A stretch of DNA of 64,000 bases from Tildeniella nuda ZEHNDER 1965/U140 (GTDB taxonomy: Bacteria > Cyanobacteriota > Cyanobacteriia > Leptolyngbyales > Leptolyngbyaceae): NCBI GenBank assembly GCA_019358895.1, contig JAHHIG010000003.1, positions 248,001-312,000 of the forward strand, given 5' to 3'. Each line of letters opens with the position of its first letter. Positions within the stretch are counted from its first letter, which is position 1. The translations under genes and the position numbers were made by a program. This document shows positions 1 through 10,064 of this stretch, one piece after another. The notes beneath the pieces were generated by a model. It ran no database searches and was not told where the DNA came from. It was given only the letters and a program-made list of their open reading frames with translations.

Positions 1-284
1 ATGTCGAAAATGCTTATGGAGTAAACCTTTTTAGCGCGTGTGTGATGCAGCCATCGGCGATCGATGCCTCAGTCTCGCTGGTTTAGGTTCCGTGTACCTC
101 AACCAGGTCGCTTACTCAGGTGAACTCGTTTAACCGCATTGACTGTATCCGAAGCGGTGCTGAAAGTGTATATTTGATAAGAATTTTCGCAGTTCCAGTA
201 TTTTCAGCTTGTCTGAAGCTAAGTAAAGCTGCTTGCCTGAGCTTAAGTAAAGCTGTTCTCCAGCAGTGCATTGAAGGGTTAGAA

Positions 285-1805
285 ATGAAACATTTTCCTG
301 TAGTCATCATTGGTGCTGGTCCAGCCGGATTGACAGCAGCGTATGAACTAATGAAGCGAGGCATTCGCTGTGTTGTCTTAGAACAGGCAGACAAAGTTGG
401 GGGTATCTCACGGACAGAAACTTACAAGGGCTATCGTTTCGATATTGGTGGACACCGTTTTTTTACCAAAGTTCCAGCGGTGCAACAGTTCTGGCAGGAA
501 GTTCTAGGGGATGACTTTATCAAAGTGCCCCGCCTGTCTCGAATTTACTACCAGGGTAAGTTTTATGACTATCCGTTGTCGTTGCTGAACACGCTGCGGA
601 ACTTAGGTATTGTACCCAGTGCCTTGATTTTGCTGAGCTATTTGAAAGCACGGCTGAACGTGAAGCTAAACCCTGGGCAAGACGCTGAAACCTTTGAGGA
701 TTGGGTCACAGAACGCTTTGGCGAACGGCTTTACCGGACGTTCTTCAAAACGTATACGGAAAAAGTTTGGGGTATTCCCTGTCATAAAATTCGAGCCGAT
801 TGGGCTGCCCAACGCATTCAAGATATGTCTTTGAAGAGTGCTGTGATTAACGCGCTCTTTGGTAGCCAGAATGCCAAAAGTTTGATCAAAGAGTTTGACT
901 ACCCGATTCTGGGTCCGGGGATGATGTGGGAGCGCTGTCAGGAAATGGTCGAAGCGAAGGGTTCTCCCGTACATCTCAACACGACGGTCACTCGCATTCA
1001 GCGTTCCGGTAGTCAGATTCAGCGCCTTACCGCGCGTCAGGGCGATCGCACGTTGCAATTTACGGCAGACCATGTGATTTCGACAATGCCTGTAACAGCC
1101 TTACTCCGTCGTCTCGATCCAACACCGCCTCCAGATGTGTTGGCGGCGGCTCAAGGCTTGAAATATCGAGACTTTCTCATCGTGTCGTTGATGATTAAGC
1201 GATCGCACCTCTTTCCCGATAACTGGCTGTATATCCACAGCCCGGAGTTTAAGGTGGGGCGGATTCAAAATTTCAAGAATTGGAGTCCAGCGATGGTGCC
1301 TGACCCTAGCAAAACGTGCCTGGGGATGGAGTACTTTTGCACCCAGGGCGATGAACTTTGGGAGCGATCGGATGCCCAATTAATTCAACTGGCAACGCAA
1401 GAAGCGATCGCGCTGAAACTCGGTGTGCAGACGGGCGATGTTGAAGATGCTGTCGTCATTCGTCAGCCGAAAGCCTATCCTGTGTATGATGCGGAGTATC
1501 GGCTGCACCTGCAAGTGTTGCAAGATTACTTGGAAACCTTTGACAACTTGCAGACGGTTGGGCGCAATGGGTTGCATCGCTATAACAATCAGGATCACTC
1601 TATGTTGACGGCGATGCTGGCGGTTCGCAATCTTCTGGGCGAAGACCACGACCTCTGGGCAGTTAATACAGAACGATCGTACCAGGAAGCGTTCACGGTT
1701 GAAGACGCGCAAAAGCAAGCATTGGCACAGGCGCTGCGTTCCAAGACCGATCCACTGTCGTCAGATTCACTGTCTTCAGATCACCCAACTGCTACAATCC
1801 ACTAA
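285..1805 (+). CDS. FAD-dependent oxidoreductase, amine-oxidase / UDP-galactopyranose mutase-like
   Basis: A flavoprotein of the NAD(P)-binding Rossmann / protoporphyrinogen-oxidase-like superfamily, 506 aa. The N-terminus carries the dinucleotide-binding motif [17 protein letters not shown] (about residues 6-22), followed by the FAD-domain sequence GGHRFFTK and a C-terminal segment [14 protein letters not shown] typical of these enzymes. I chose the ATG at 285 because the Rossmann strand begins right after it. The frame is open back to a GTG at 120, but those 55 residues are Leu/Ser/Lys-rich and look like translated repeat DNA. Glycosyltransferases and a flippase follow on the same strand, so a role in remodelling a nucleotide- or lipid-linked sugar is likely. 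The exact substrate is not visible from sequence. Confidence 0.85.
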   Translation: MKHFPVVIIGAGPAGLTAAYELMKRGIRCVVLEQADKVGGISRTETYKGYRFDIGGHRFFTKVPAVQQFWQEVLGDDFIKVPRLSRIYYQGKFYDYPLSLLNTLRNLGIVPSALILLSYLKARLNVKLNPGQDAETFEDWVTERFGERLYRTFFKTYTEKVWGIPCHKIRADWAAQRIQDMSLKSAVINALFGSQNAKSLIKEFDYPILGPGMMWERCQEMVEAKGSPVHLNTTVTRIQRSGSQIQRLTARQGDRTLQFTADHVISTMPVTALLRRLDPTPPPDVLAAAQGLKYRDFLIVSLMIKRSHLFPDNWLYIHSPEFKVGRIQNFKNWSPAMVPDPSKTCLGMEYFCTQGDELWERSDAQLIQLATQEAIALKLGVQTGDVEDAVVIRQPKAYPVYDAEYRLHLQVLQDYLETFDNLQTVGRNGLHRYNNQDHSMLTAMLAVRNLLGEDHDLWAVNTERSYQEAFTVEDAQKQALAQALRSKTDPLSSDSLSSDHPTATIH

Positions 1806-1890
1806 GCTAACGGCTTACAGCAGGAGTCAGGAGCCAGAAGTCATACCAAATCAAATTGCAAACGCTACAGATTCTTTGCCCTCATCCCAA

Positions 1891-1912
1891 CCCTTCTCCC
1901 CAGGGAGAAGGG
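1891..1912. repeat. Perfect inverted repeat, possible terminator or REP-like element
   Basis: Ten-base arms CCCTTCTCCC and GGGAGAAGGG are separated by two bases, just after the oxidoreductase gene. The element resembles the CCCTTCTCCC...GGGAGAAGGG repeats dispersed in many cyanobacterial genomes. It could terminate transcription, although no T-run follows it. Confidence 0.6.
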
Positions 1913-1997
1913 CTAAATTCAAAAGCCAACGGGCTTGTCTAAAGCTGACTAAAACACCCAACGAAGAGACGTGTCAAACCTTGTAAGCGTTGAACCG

Positions 1998-3002
1998 ATG
2001 CAATTTCCCAGTTTCTCCATCATTGTGGAAACTGAGAACTTAGCCAGTGCTGCATTGGCAGGCTTATGCCGATCGCTCGATGCGATCGCTGCTCAAGACC
2101 TCTCTCCTGCCTGCGCCGAGGAGGTGTTAATCCTGGAAAGCGGTGATCTTTCGCCCGATTTGCTGGAAACGCTTGCTGGCAAGTATCCCTGGTTGACCGT
2201 GCGCACGATCGCTGCCGAGATGGACTACTATGCTGCCAAGATGCAAGGGGTTGCCCTGACCACAGGCGAGATTATTGTCTTTGTCGATTCGGATTGCCTG
2301 TATGAACCCAACTGGCTGCGGAGCTTGCTCACCCCGTTTACTCAGAAAGATGAGATTCAGGTGGTCGCGGGCGAAACCAGAACCTCACCGCGTGGTATCT
2401 ATGGTTTAGCCATCTCGCTCACCTACATTTTTCCGCCCTTTTCCCATAGGAGCGACCTGCACCCCACTCGCTTCTATTTCTTTAATAACGTCGCGTTTCG
2501 GCGTTCCGTATTGCTGGCGTATCCCATTCCCACCGCGTTGCCCATCTACCGGGGCAATTGTGTGCTCCATGCCCACAAGCTCACTCAGCACGGCATTACC
2601 CTCTGGCGACAACCGATCGCCCGTGCCGTCCATGCAGCGCCGAATGGTGTGGCTCATTTTTGCTGGCGGTTCATTCTGCTGGGCTACGATGCTCTGTCAC
2701 TGTATCGCTTGCGGCGAGCTAGGGGACAGACCTTGCCAGCTCAGCCATTGCCAGTCATTCACCCTGTTGAGGACTTGTTCATTGGTTTAGCCCTGGTTGC
2801 CATGCGAGTAAAGGAGGCAACGGTACGCGTATTCAAGCTTATCCGTGAGCAGCCCAGTCATCTCTTGGCGCTACCATTCGCAGCCGTGATTGCGCTGGTC
2901 TCGCTCTTGCTCTTTTTGCTAGGGGTTGGGATTGCCTACCTGCGACCTAGCTATTTCTTAGCGGATGGCGATCGGGTGAACGTCAACTGGGAGTCATCTT
3001 GA
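1998..3002 (+). CDS. Glycosyltransferase family 2
   Basis: A GT-A fold glycosyltransferase of about 334 aa. The nucleotide-sugar-binding region contains VDSDCLYEPNW, where DSD is the metal-binding DxD-type motif, preceded by TTGEIIVFVDSD. The last third has one strong hydrophobic segment (FAAVIALVSLLLFLLG), so it is probably anchored in the plasma membrane with the catalytic domain in the cytoplasm. A GTG at 1971 would add nine residues; the ATG at 1998 is placed directly before the GT2 beta-strand QFPSFSIIVE. It lies between the FAD oxidoreductase and a flippase in a presumed polysaccharide operon. Donor and acceptor cannot be predicted. Confidence 0.82.
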   Translation: MQFPSFSIIVETENLASAALAGLCRSLDAIAAQDLSPACAEEVLILESGDLSPDLLETLAGKYPWLTVRTIAAEMDYYAAKMQGVALTTGEIIVFVDSDCLYEPNWLRSLLTPFTQKDEIQVVAGETRTSPRGIYGLAISLTYIFPPFSHRSDLHPTRFYFFNNVAFRRSVLLAYPIPTALPIYRGNCVLHAHKLTQHGITLWRQPIARAVHAAPNGVAHFCWRFILLGYDALSLYRLRRARGQTLPAQPLPVIHPVEDLFIGLALVAMRVKEATVRVFKLIREQPSHLLALPFAAVIALVSLLLFLLGVGIAYLRPSYFLADGDRVNVNWESS

Positions 3003-3040
3003 GGCGATGAAAACCCCGTCTGAGAGACAGGTCGCCTACT

Positions 3041-4540
3041 ATGTCTAATGCTGAAAAGGCTGCTTCCGACAAAACAAAGATGTCATCTGGTCGTCGTTTG
3101 ATGTCGGGAACGGTTCAGGTGTTCCTGGCAGAATCGTTGTTATTGCCCACTGGCATCTTGACCGCAGCCTTCCTGACGCGCCGATTGGGACCAGACGGTT
3201 ACGGAGTGCTGCTTTTAGTGACTGCGATCGTAACCTGGGTAGGCTGGACCATTACCTCCGCTTTCACCCGCACCACGATCAAATTTATTAGTGAAACAGA
3301 CGATTGGCAGGCAGTTGCCACAACCGTTCTGCAATTGCATTTATGGCTGGGAATGCTGGCTGTCGCAGTGCTCTGGGTCGTTGCCGAACCGCTGGCGATC
3401 GCGCTGAGGGAACCCAGCATGACCCGTTATTTACGACTGGGGGCACTCGAAATCCCTATCTTTTGTCTGGCTTACGTTCACCGTAGCGTTTCTGTGGGCT
3501 TGGGCAATTATTACCAGCGGGCAATTTCGACTGCCTTCCGTTGGCTGGCGCGGATGATTCTGTGCGTGGCTCTGGTCGCCGCTGGATTTTCTACTACAGG
3601 TGCAATTTTAGGCAGCATCGCCGCTGCCCTGATCGAACTATTGATCTATCGAGTTTACATTCAAGCGCCGTTACTGACTCGTTCCAGCTTTCCGCTCCAA
3701 AAGTTGTGGGGCTATGCCATTCCGCTGTTCTTCCTTGCCATTACGCTCAGGCTTTACGAAAAGCTTGATTTGCTGATGTTGAAGCTGTTGGGCGGTACCG
3801 CTGCTGACGCGGGTTTCTATGGCACAGCTCAAAATCTTTCCCTGATTCCCAGTTTGTTCACGCTGGCGTTTGTGCCGTTGTTGCTCTCGACGTTGAGCTG
3901 TCTGATCCATGCAGGCAACCTGGAGACAGCCAGAACACTCAGCCGGGATGGGATGCGCCTGGTACTCCTATTCTTACCGTTTGCGGGTTTAGCCGCTGGC
4001 TCTGCGTCCGAAATCATCACCCTGGTTTTTAGCGCGACCTTTCTCCCCGCCGCCCCCTTATTTTCGGTGTTGATCGTTGCGGCTGTAGCGATGGCGATGA
4101 TTGGCGTTACCACCTGCATTTTGACCGCTGCCGGAAAGCCCCATTGGACGATCGCCACGACTGCACCAATGGTACCCGTGGCAGTGCTGGCTGATGGCTG
4201 GATGATTCCCCGATTTGGTTCACTCGGTGCGGCACTGGTGACAACGGCTGTCGCGAGTGTCGCTGCCATGACGCTGGTTTTTGTCATCTACCGCTTGTGG
4301 AACATTCTGCCAGATCTCTTTTCACTGGGACGTAGCCTGTTGCTCGGTAGCTTGGTTTATCTGCTGGCAACAGCTTGGGTGGCTCCTGGCTGGTTAGTGT
4401 TGGTAAAACTGACTATCCTTGGGCTGAGCATTTTGGTAGGACTATGGCTGTTAGGGGAGTTTCGCGATCGTGAGCGGGCAGTGATCCAATCCTTGCTGCA
4501 ATCTGGCGCTCGACTTTTCAAAAAGCCTCATTCTGACTAG
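3041..4540 (+). CDS. Polysaccharide flippase (Wzx / MATE-like oligosaccharide exporter)
   Basis: A 499-aa integral membrane protein with about 12-14 hydrophobic segments along its whole length, as expected for the MOP-superfamily oligosaccharide flippases that move lipid-linked glycans across the plasma membrane. The N-terminal SGTVQVFLAESLLLPTGI followed by FLTRRLGPDGYGVLLLV matches the usual start of these proteins (RxLGPxxyG). A soluble tail (EFRDRERAVIQSLLQ) ends the protein. It is followed without a gap by another GT2 gene, which indicates co-transcription and a shared job in exopolysaccharide or O-antigen-like glycan assembly. Confidence 0.85.
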   Translation: MSNAEKAASDKTKMSSGRRLMSGTVQVFLAESLLLPTGILTAAFLTRRLGPDGYGVLLLVTAIVTWVGWTITSAFTRTTIKFISETDDWQAVATTVLQLHLWLGMLAVAVLWVVAEPLAIALREPSMTRYLRLGALEIPIFCLAYVHRSVSVGLGNYYQRAISTAFRWLARMILCVALVAAGFSTTGAILGSIAAALIELLIYRVYIQAPLLTRSSFPLQKLWGYAIPLFFLAITLRLYEKLDLLMLKLLGGTAADAGFYGTAQNLSLIPSLFTLAFVPLLLSTLSCLIHAGNLETARTLSRDGMRLVLLFLPFAGLAAGSASEIITLVFSATFLPAAPLFSVLIVAAVAMAMIGVTTCILTAAGKPHWTIATTAPMVPVAVLADGWMIPRFGSLGAALVTTAVASVAAMTLVFVIYRLWNILPDLFSLGRSLLLGSLVYLLATAWVAPGWLVLVKLTILGLSILVGLWLLGEFRDRERAVIQSLLQSGARLFKKPHSD

Positions 4541-4546
4541 GTGTAT

Positions 4547-5470
4547 ATGGTTCCAACGTCTTTGCCCTTCGTCTCTGTGATTATTCCCGTTTTCAATGAT
4601 GGAGAACGGTTGCAGCGATGTTTGCGTGCGTTAGACCGACAAACTTATCCAGCCCATTTATACGAGGTCATCGTCGTGGATAATGGGTCTGATGCGTTGG
4701 AGCCGATCGCGGATATAGCAGCGCAATTTCAACAGACCACGCATACATATGAAAGCCAACCGGGTTCCTATGCGGCTCGCAATCAAGGGCTGACGCTGGC
4801 GAAAGGTGCCGTCATCGCCTTTACGGATGCCGATTGCCTTCCAGCGATTAACTGGATTGAGCAGGGTGTCGCATGTTTGTTGCAAACGCCTAAAGTCGGG
4901 CTGGTGGGTGGCAAAATCGAATGCTCCTTTGTTGATGCAACCAATCCAACTCCCGTTGAGCTGTACGAAAGCCTCTGGTATCCCCTGCCGCAACAGGAAT
5001 TTGTGGAAAAACACCATTTCGCTGCAACCGCCAATCTTTTTACGTTTGCCAGCGTGATGCAGCAAGTCGGCGGTTTTGATGGCACATTAAAATCGAATGG
5101 CGATCGCGAATGGGGGCAGCGCGTCCATCAAGCCGGATACACTCTCATCTATGGCGAAACCGTGCAGGTGACGCATCCTGCCCGACATCATTGGTCAGAA
5201 CTACAGCGCCGCGCCCGCCGCATCATTGGGGGACGCTACGACCTACACCAAAAAGCTCCCTTCTGGCAACGTCAACAATTTTTTATTCTTACCATCGCTC
5301 AGTATTTGCTGGCTCCGATCGTCATGCTAGGCTTCAACTTTCTGCTCGATCGCCGCTTGAAAACCCTTCAGCAAAAAGTTCACGTGTCACGAGTCATGTT
5401 TTTTGTGTCTTACTGGTATGTGTGGGAACTGGTGCGCTTGAAATGCGGTGCTCCGTCCTATCGCGGCTAA
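4547..5470 (+). CDS. Glycosyltransferase family 2
   Basis: A GT2 enzyme of 307 aa starting with VSVIIPVFNDGERLQRCL. The motifs AFTDADCLPAINW (DxD region) and GGFDGTLKSNGDREWGQRV (acceptor loop with the conserved D-x-x-W/G-x-R pattern) are present, and a weak C-terminal hydrophobic segment suggests membrane association. The upstream gene's stop ends at 4540; a GTG at 4541 is possible, but the ATG at 4547 has an AGG-type Shine-Dalgarno directly upstream. Last gene of the plus-strand glycan operon. Confidence 0.83.
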   Translation: MVPTSLPFVSVIIPVFNDGERLQRCLRALDRQTYPAHLYEVIVVDNGSDALEPIADIAAQFQQTTHTYESQPGSYAARNQGLTLAKGAVIAFTDADCLPAINWIEQGVACLLQTPKVGLVGGKIECSFVDATNPTPVELYESLWYPLPQQEFVEKHHFAATANLFTFASVMQQVGGFDGTLKSNGDREWGQRVHQAGYTLIYGETVQVTHPARHHWSELQRRARRIIGGRYDLHQKAPFWQRQQFFILTIAQYLLAPIVMLGFNFLLDRRLKTLQQKVHVSRVMFFVSYWYVWELVRLKCGAPSYRG

Positions 5471-5625
5471 GATCGCCGCCGCAGAAACGTTGTGTTTTCG
5501 AGTTGACTGACTAACAAAAGACTGCCAGACGAGGCAGGCGATCGCCGAAAGACTTATCGATCAATCAGATTTCCAAAACCGCAGGGTGCGATCGTCCATT
5601 GCACCTTAAACAAACAGAATTACTA

Positions 5626-7158
5626 TCACTTTAACTGATACAAATAGGCAGACGCTCCAGGTTGTTCAATGGAATCCAATCGTTGCCCAATGGAATCCAA
5701 ACGAGCCTTAGACACACCTCGTCCTTTCTCATTAACTCCTGCAAAGAGAAACCATAGCCGTTGTCCAGGTTTGAGATGATTCGCTTGCATGAAAGTGTGC
5801 CAAATCTGAGGTGAGAAATCACGTTTGTAATGAAATAAAAAGGCATCATAGTTACCGACGTAATCGGCTTTGGTATAGCCAAATTTGTCTGCATAATACC
5901 GGAAGTTATTAAAGGCATCGCCCACATAAAGAATATCGCCTGGTTGCTGACGAGTTTTGACATACGCAAGCACGGGTCGGAGTTCCTCTTTCTTTTCTGG
6001 ATGAAAGATAAAGCTCGTCGTCTGTTGCAGGGGAGGTATGAGCAATAAACTCGCCAATACAACACCCACAATGCCAACCGCTTTGCGTTTAGAAAATTGA
6101 GCTAAAAGAGAGCCGATGCCTTCAGCAATGACCAGAATAAAGAACGGAGCCAGAAACAAAATTAGGCGTGATAGAAACGGGTATTTGTGTAAATAGGCAG
6201 CGGCTAAGGTTGTAAAAGAGGGAGCCATTAAAAGCAAAAGCTCCACCTTTCGATTGAGCCTGAAGAAGGCAAAGCAGCCAATGACGAAGGCAATCAGCGC
6301 TATGCCATCGAAGGGTCCTGCATAGCCCAAAGGATTATAGAAGACTCGCCCAAAGGAATCAAATAACCAGGGCAGATCAAATATTGTTTCTGGATATTCA
6401 CGTCCCCACATTCTTTGCAAATTACGACTCGTCATTACATTCGCTGTAATGATGAAGTAAAGTGTAGCAAAGCTAGCAATCCATAAACAATAGCTTGGTA
6501 AGCGGTTGATCAGAACAGGTTTTCGCTTTTCTGAGGAAAGCGTGATCCAGTTGGCGGTTTCAATTCCTGCCAATACAAAAACAGCAGGATGCGAAAACCA
6601 AACTACGATCGCCCCAATCACTCCTAGCAAGAGCGATCGCCCTTTTGCTAAGAGTTTCCCACGTAGAGGTATTAATAAGAGGCATAGCAAAAGTGCCAGC
6701 ATGACATCACTGGAATATTGCTTAGTTTCAGTAGAAAAATAAAGTATAAATTTGGAGCAGGCGAAAAGAATCAAAGCAATAGGAACCGCGATCGTTGACA
6801 CTGCCCACTTGCTCAAGTAATAGAAGGCAATCATTGAAACAATGCCAGCAATTAAGGGAAATAACCGCAAAGAATATTCGCTATTGCCAAATACTTGAAT
6901 TGCCGTTTTTTCAATCCAAAGGAACCCCGGCGGAGCCGCCTGATCATAATCTAACGGTCGTAACAATTCCAGGTAGGAACGGTTCAGTAAATTCAACACC
7001 AACATCACTTCGTCTCCCCATAACGAACGATTGTTCAAGTATTGAGAAATACGCAGAAAAATTCCCCAAAAAACAATCAGTAGCGATAAGCGATCGAGTA
7101 GGGTCGATGAAGTGAGCTGATTGAAATTCAAGAAGGAAAACTTATCAGAAAGCTTCAT
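5626..7158 (-). CDS. GT39-like membrane glycosyltransferase (ArnT/PMT-type)
   Basis: A polytopic membrane protein of about 510 aa with around ten transmembrane segments. The first periplasmic loop carries RSLWGDEVMLVLNLL, the acidic DE motif used by GT-C enzymes that take lipid-phosphate-linked sugars, and QAAPPGFLWIEK follows as in the PMT_2 family. The soluble C-terminal domain (from about KTRQQPGDILYVGD) is also typical. The start at 7158 (MKLSDKFSF) is preferred; an ATG at 7179 would add seven residues. It is convergent with the GT2 operon, with about 150 bp between stops. A role in transferring sugar to a lipid or protein on the outer face is inferred. Confidence 0.75.
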   Translation of the reverse strand: MKLSDKFSFLNFNQLTSSTLLDRLSLLIVFWGIFLRISQYLNNRSLWGDEVMLVLNLLNRSYLELLRPLDYDQAAPPGFLWIEKTAIQVFGNSEYSLRLFPLIAGIVSMIAFYYLSKWAVSTIAVPIALILFACSKFILYFSTETKQYSSDVMLALLLCLLLIPLRGKLLAKGRSLLLGVIGAIVVWFSHPAVFVLAGIETANWITLSSEKRKPVLINRLPSYCLWIASFATLYFIITANVMTSRNLQRMWGREYPETIFDLPWLFDSFGRVFYNPLGYAGPFDGIALIAFVIGCFAFFRLNRKVELLLLMAPSFTTLAAAYLHKYPFLSRLILFLAPFFILVIAEGIGSLLAQFSKRKAVGIVGVVLASLLLIPPLQQTTSFIFHPEKKEELRPVLAYVKTRQQPGDILYVGDAFNNFRYYADKFGYTKADYVGNYDAFLFHYKRDFSPQIWHTFMQANHLKPGQRLWFLFAGVNEKGRGVSKARLDSIGQRLDSIEQPGASAYLYQLK

Positions 7159-7307
7159 TACAAAAGGGTAGAAGTACAACGCTGCCGCTTTGTTTGAAGA
7201 CTACTAACACCTTGCAAACAGCCAACCGCTGGCTTAAAAACTATCAGATAAATGTATTCTCTGCAAGGTGGACTATCGCTTCAGCCACGACGAGCTAGTG
7301 CCTAAAG

Positions 7308-8045
7308 TTATTTCCCAAAACTGCGATACCAGTGCGCTAGTAAGGTTGGAGAAACGCCCAGTAGATAGCCAAGAATGATCAATTGGTTAACGGCAGTGGT
7401 ATGAAAAACGCCCAGTTTCTGCCAGCGACGACCAGAGGTCAGTACCTTATCAGGCACGATCGCAATCCGTCCACGTCGCCTTAAGCGTTGCATGAGGGCA
7501 AAGTCCTCCATAATTGGCAACTCTGGAAAGCCGCCGATCGCTCGAAAGGTGATTGCTGGGAGATAAATAGCTTGATCGCCGTAAGGCATTTGGCATAGGC
7601 GCGATCGCATATTTACACCCCATTCCACTAAGCGTAGACCTGGACTATGTCCATCAATTGCCAGCTTGAATGCTCCAGCGATCACACCCGGCTGCGTTAA
7701 CGTTTGACGCATTAGACGATCGAATTGCCTCGGAAGCACTGTATCTGCATGTAGGAACAGCAAAATATCGCCGTTAGCCACAGCACCACCCACATTCATC
7801 TGGTGGGCACGTCCTGCGGCTGAACAGACCACTCTGACGTTCCAGTCCACTGCGATGCTCACGGTGTCATCCAGACTGCCACCATCTACCACAATCACCT
7901 CCACCTGAGGGAGATTTTGCAGTGCTCTCAGCGTTTGAGGTAAGGTTTCTGCTTCATTCAACGTGGGGATGATGATCGAAATAGGTCGATCGCGTCCAGA
8001 CATCAAGGGCTGATTCACGGGTTCCTTTGTCACAACACTCTGCAT
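7308..8045 (-). CDS. TIGR04283-type glycosyltransferase
   Basis: A 245-aa GT2-like enzyme. Its pattern SIIIPTLNEAETLPQTLRAL, EVIVVDGGSLDDT, GRAHQMNVGG and LFLHADTVLP matches the TIGR04283 group, which is annotated in databases as arsenosugar biosynthesis or general cyanobacterial glycosyltransferase. FLHADT is the metal-binding segment. The alternative internal start MSGRDRPIS (15 residues in) would still keep the whole domain. It is transcribed towards the GT39-like gene with about 130 bp between them. No arsenic methyltransferase or radical SAM partner lies nearby, so the arsenosugar label should not be taken literally here. Confidence 0.8.
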   Translation of the reverse strand: MQSVVTKEPVNQPLMSGRDRPISIIIPTLNEAETLPQTLRALQNLPQVEVIVVDGGSLDDTVSIAVDWNVRVVCSAAGRAHQMNVGGAVANGDILLFLHADTVLPRQFDRLMRQTLTQPGVIAGAFKLAIDGHSPGLRLVEWGVNMRSRLCQMPYGDQAIYLPAITFRAIGGFPELPIMEDFALMQRLRRRGRIAIVPDKVLTSGRRWQKLGVFHTTAVNQLIILGYLLGVSPTLLAHWYRSFGK

Positions 8046-8521
8046 CCTTGTCGTGTTCTAAGAGGTGGTTTGAATGTCTGGCGGTTAAAACCGCGACTAC
8101 GTAAACGAAGTCCGCCTGTGCGGACTACCGAAAAATGAAGGTTTTGCAACCTGCGGCGGCAGATTTTGCCCGTGTAGCTGCGACTTCAGTCGAAGGCTAC
8201 TCTACAAGGAACCTGATAGCGCTCAAAACCATCAGCTTACTTTTAGTCAGACTTAGTGTGGTGAGAAAAAATTGAGCGGTGAGAAAAAGTTGAGCGATCG
8301 CAGTAGGCGCATGTCGAAAGCATCCGGATGCTGTTTTCTCAGTAGCGAAAGTTGGTGGTACCCCTACAACACGCACTTAAAACGCTCCGAGCGCCAGCGC
8401 CTGTAAACGCCTGTAAGCATTGCAATCAAATACTGTCTTTGTCTTGGCTGTGTGTCAGCAACCAAGACAGAGAGCTGCCTGTCAAGCTTTAACCCTTCCA
8501 GACATTAATCATGTGCAATCT
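8046..8521. other. Intergenic region with a degenerate palindromic repeat
   Basis: A divergent region of about 475 bp between the TIGR04283 gene and the first protease. It contains cyanobacterial-type repeat sequence (GCGGTTAAAACCGCGACTAC near 8081 and GTAGCTGCGACTTCAGTCG near 8174) and probably the promoters of both genes. No convincing coding sequence seen. Confidence 0.5.
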
Positions 8522-9664
8522 ATGAAATCTAAGTACTTACTTCTGCTTGCGTTCTCTGTGTGGCTAGTGGGCGTTACCACCTCTATGACGGCTCCCATTC
8601 GAGCTGCCAATCGGTTGACAGCGGTTCGATTCACGCCTGACGCAGAGACGGCACCAGACACCTACCGAAATTGCCAAACAATTAGCCCAGCCGTGGTTAC
8701 AGTCTATGCTGGCGATGAAACGGGTTCTGGCAGTATCGTGAGTCCAGAGGGTTTAGTGATTACCAGCAACCACGTCATCAAGGATCGTGCGGGCAGTCAG
8801 ACGATCGTTGCTCGAACAGCTAATGGTAAGCAATATCGGGGACGGGTGATTAAAGTAGACATCCGCAATGACTTGGCGCTACTGCAACTGGATGCTCAAA
8901 ATCAGTTCCCGATCGTTCAGTTTCCGATCGTGCCGTTGGCGAGTGCTAATGCGGTGCAGCTTGGTCAGCAGGTTTGCGCGATCGGCAGTCCCTATGGTCG
9001 TCCTGGTGCTTTAAGTGAAGGTACGCTGAGCCTGATCAGAAGCAATGGTGACTTACAGGCAAAAATCCGGCTTTATCCTGGCAATTCGGGTGGACCCCTA
9101 CTCAACCCTCAGGGCGAAATGATTGGCGTGAACAAAGCCATTTTAGAGTCTCGATCGGGTAGAAATACTGGCATCAGCTTTGCCACTAATGTACAGGCAG
9201 TCAGAAATTTACTCGGCAACTCTGTGGCTGCGAAGGCTCCTGCTGCGATCGCTCCAACCATTGACCCAACATCGGCACCCTTACTTTCTGAGTCCCTCGC
9301 CATTGAATCTCCCACCGTTGAACCCCCTGTAACAGAGTGGACATGGACAGCTCCCGAAGTTCCCAATCAGCAATCAACTCCAGCACCGACGGCGGTCAAG
9401 CCGATCGCCCCACAGTCACGCTCAGCCACAGGTAGACGTTTGGGCATGACGGTTGATATACGCAATTTGGTGGTGCAACAGGTGCAGGTAGGTTCAGCCG
9501 CCGCTAGCAGCGGTTTTCGACCCGGCGATCGACTCCTTGCCATCAATGGTAGACGGCTCGGTGACTTCACTGCCCTGCAATCGTTTCTCGAACAACAGCC
9601 CGATGCGGCACTTTTTACGATCGCACGTGGTCAGAAAATAGCCAGCGTTCAGGTGCGCTTTTAA
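8522..9664 (+). CDS. HtrA-like serine protease with PDZ domain (copy 1)
   Basis: An exported trypsin-like protease of the Deg/HtrA class, 380 aa. From the ATG at 8522 there is a signal peptide (MKSKYLLLLAFSVWLVG). The catalytic triad is visible as His84 in TSNHVI, Asp117 in RNDLALLQ and Ser189 in GNSGGPLL. A Pro/Thr/Ser-rich linker leads to a C-terminal PDZ domain with SGFRPGDRLLAINGRRL. The frame is open to a TTG at 8420, but only the later start gives a proper signal peptide. First of three consecutive related genes (8.5-12.7 kb). Likely role: periplasmic protein quality control. The substrate is unknown. Confidence 0.85.
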   Translation: MKSKYLLLLAFSVWLVGVTTSMTAPIRAANRLTAVRFTPDAETAPDTYRNCQTISPAVVTVYAGDETGSGSIVSPEGLVITSNHVIKDRAGSQTIVARTANGKQYRGRVIKVDIRNDLALLQLDAQNQFPIVQFPIVPLASANAVQLGQQVCAIGSPYGRPGALSEGTLSLIRSNGDLQAKIRLYPGNSGGPLLNPQGEMIGVNKAILESRSGRNTGISFATNVQAVRNLLGNSVAAKAPAAIAPTIDPTSAPLLSESLAIESPTVEPPVTEWTWTAPEVPNQQSTPAPTAVKPIAPQSRSATGRRLGMTVDIRNLVVQQVQVGSAAASSGFRPGDRLLAINGRRLGDFTALQSFLEQQPDAALFTIARGQKIASVQVRF

Positions 9665-9716
9665 GCTAAACCCCCCAAACTGGAACCTCTCACTTTCACT
9701 GCGCGTCAATCTGCCA

Positions 9717-9846
9717 TATAGCAGTCCTAAATCATGGGTGAGCAAGACTGGATCATTGAGCGGTCAGCCGTCAGCCGTCAGCAAAAAAGCTGATTGTTGA
9801 TCGCTCATACCAGCGTCATTCTCATCATTCAAATCGGATCGCTATA
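9717..9846. repeat. MITE-like element, copy A
   Basis: About 130 bp bounded by near-perfect terminal inverted repeats: TATAGCAGTCC at 9717 and GGATCGCTATA ending at 9846 (9 of 11 match when complemented). The outer parts match a second copy at 28141-28262 (GTGAGCAAGACTG, ATTCTCATCATTCAAA). Between them lies a core of CGGTCAGC repeats. There is no coding capacity. Confidence 0.75.
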
Positions 9847-10064
9847 GCTTTGAAATTTTAGAGCCATTGAACGTGCTAGTTTAGCAACACGATCGGCATG
9901 GGCACGTGAAGCGATGAGCCATTGAAGCTGCATTTACCGCGACAGTCTTCTCACTAATTTTTTTCCCAGTTAAGTATCTTTGCGTTCCGAGCGATCGCCT
10001 TCTTTTTTTGGAACGCTACGGCAACAGCATCGGTTTTGGTGTCTTCATTCTTGACTCAACCAAC

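Noticed and set aside
120-284. Extended N-terminus of the FAD oxidoreductase from GTG 120
   Set aside because: The 55 residues are encoded by short direct repeats and precede the Rossmann strand; the ATG at 285 fits the family start.
7308-8045. Arsenosugar biosynthesis assignment
   Set aside because: The TIGR04283 name alone supports it; no arsenic methylation or radical SAM gene is adjacent.
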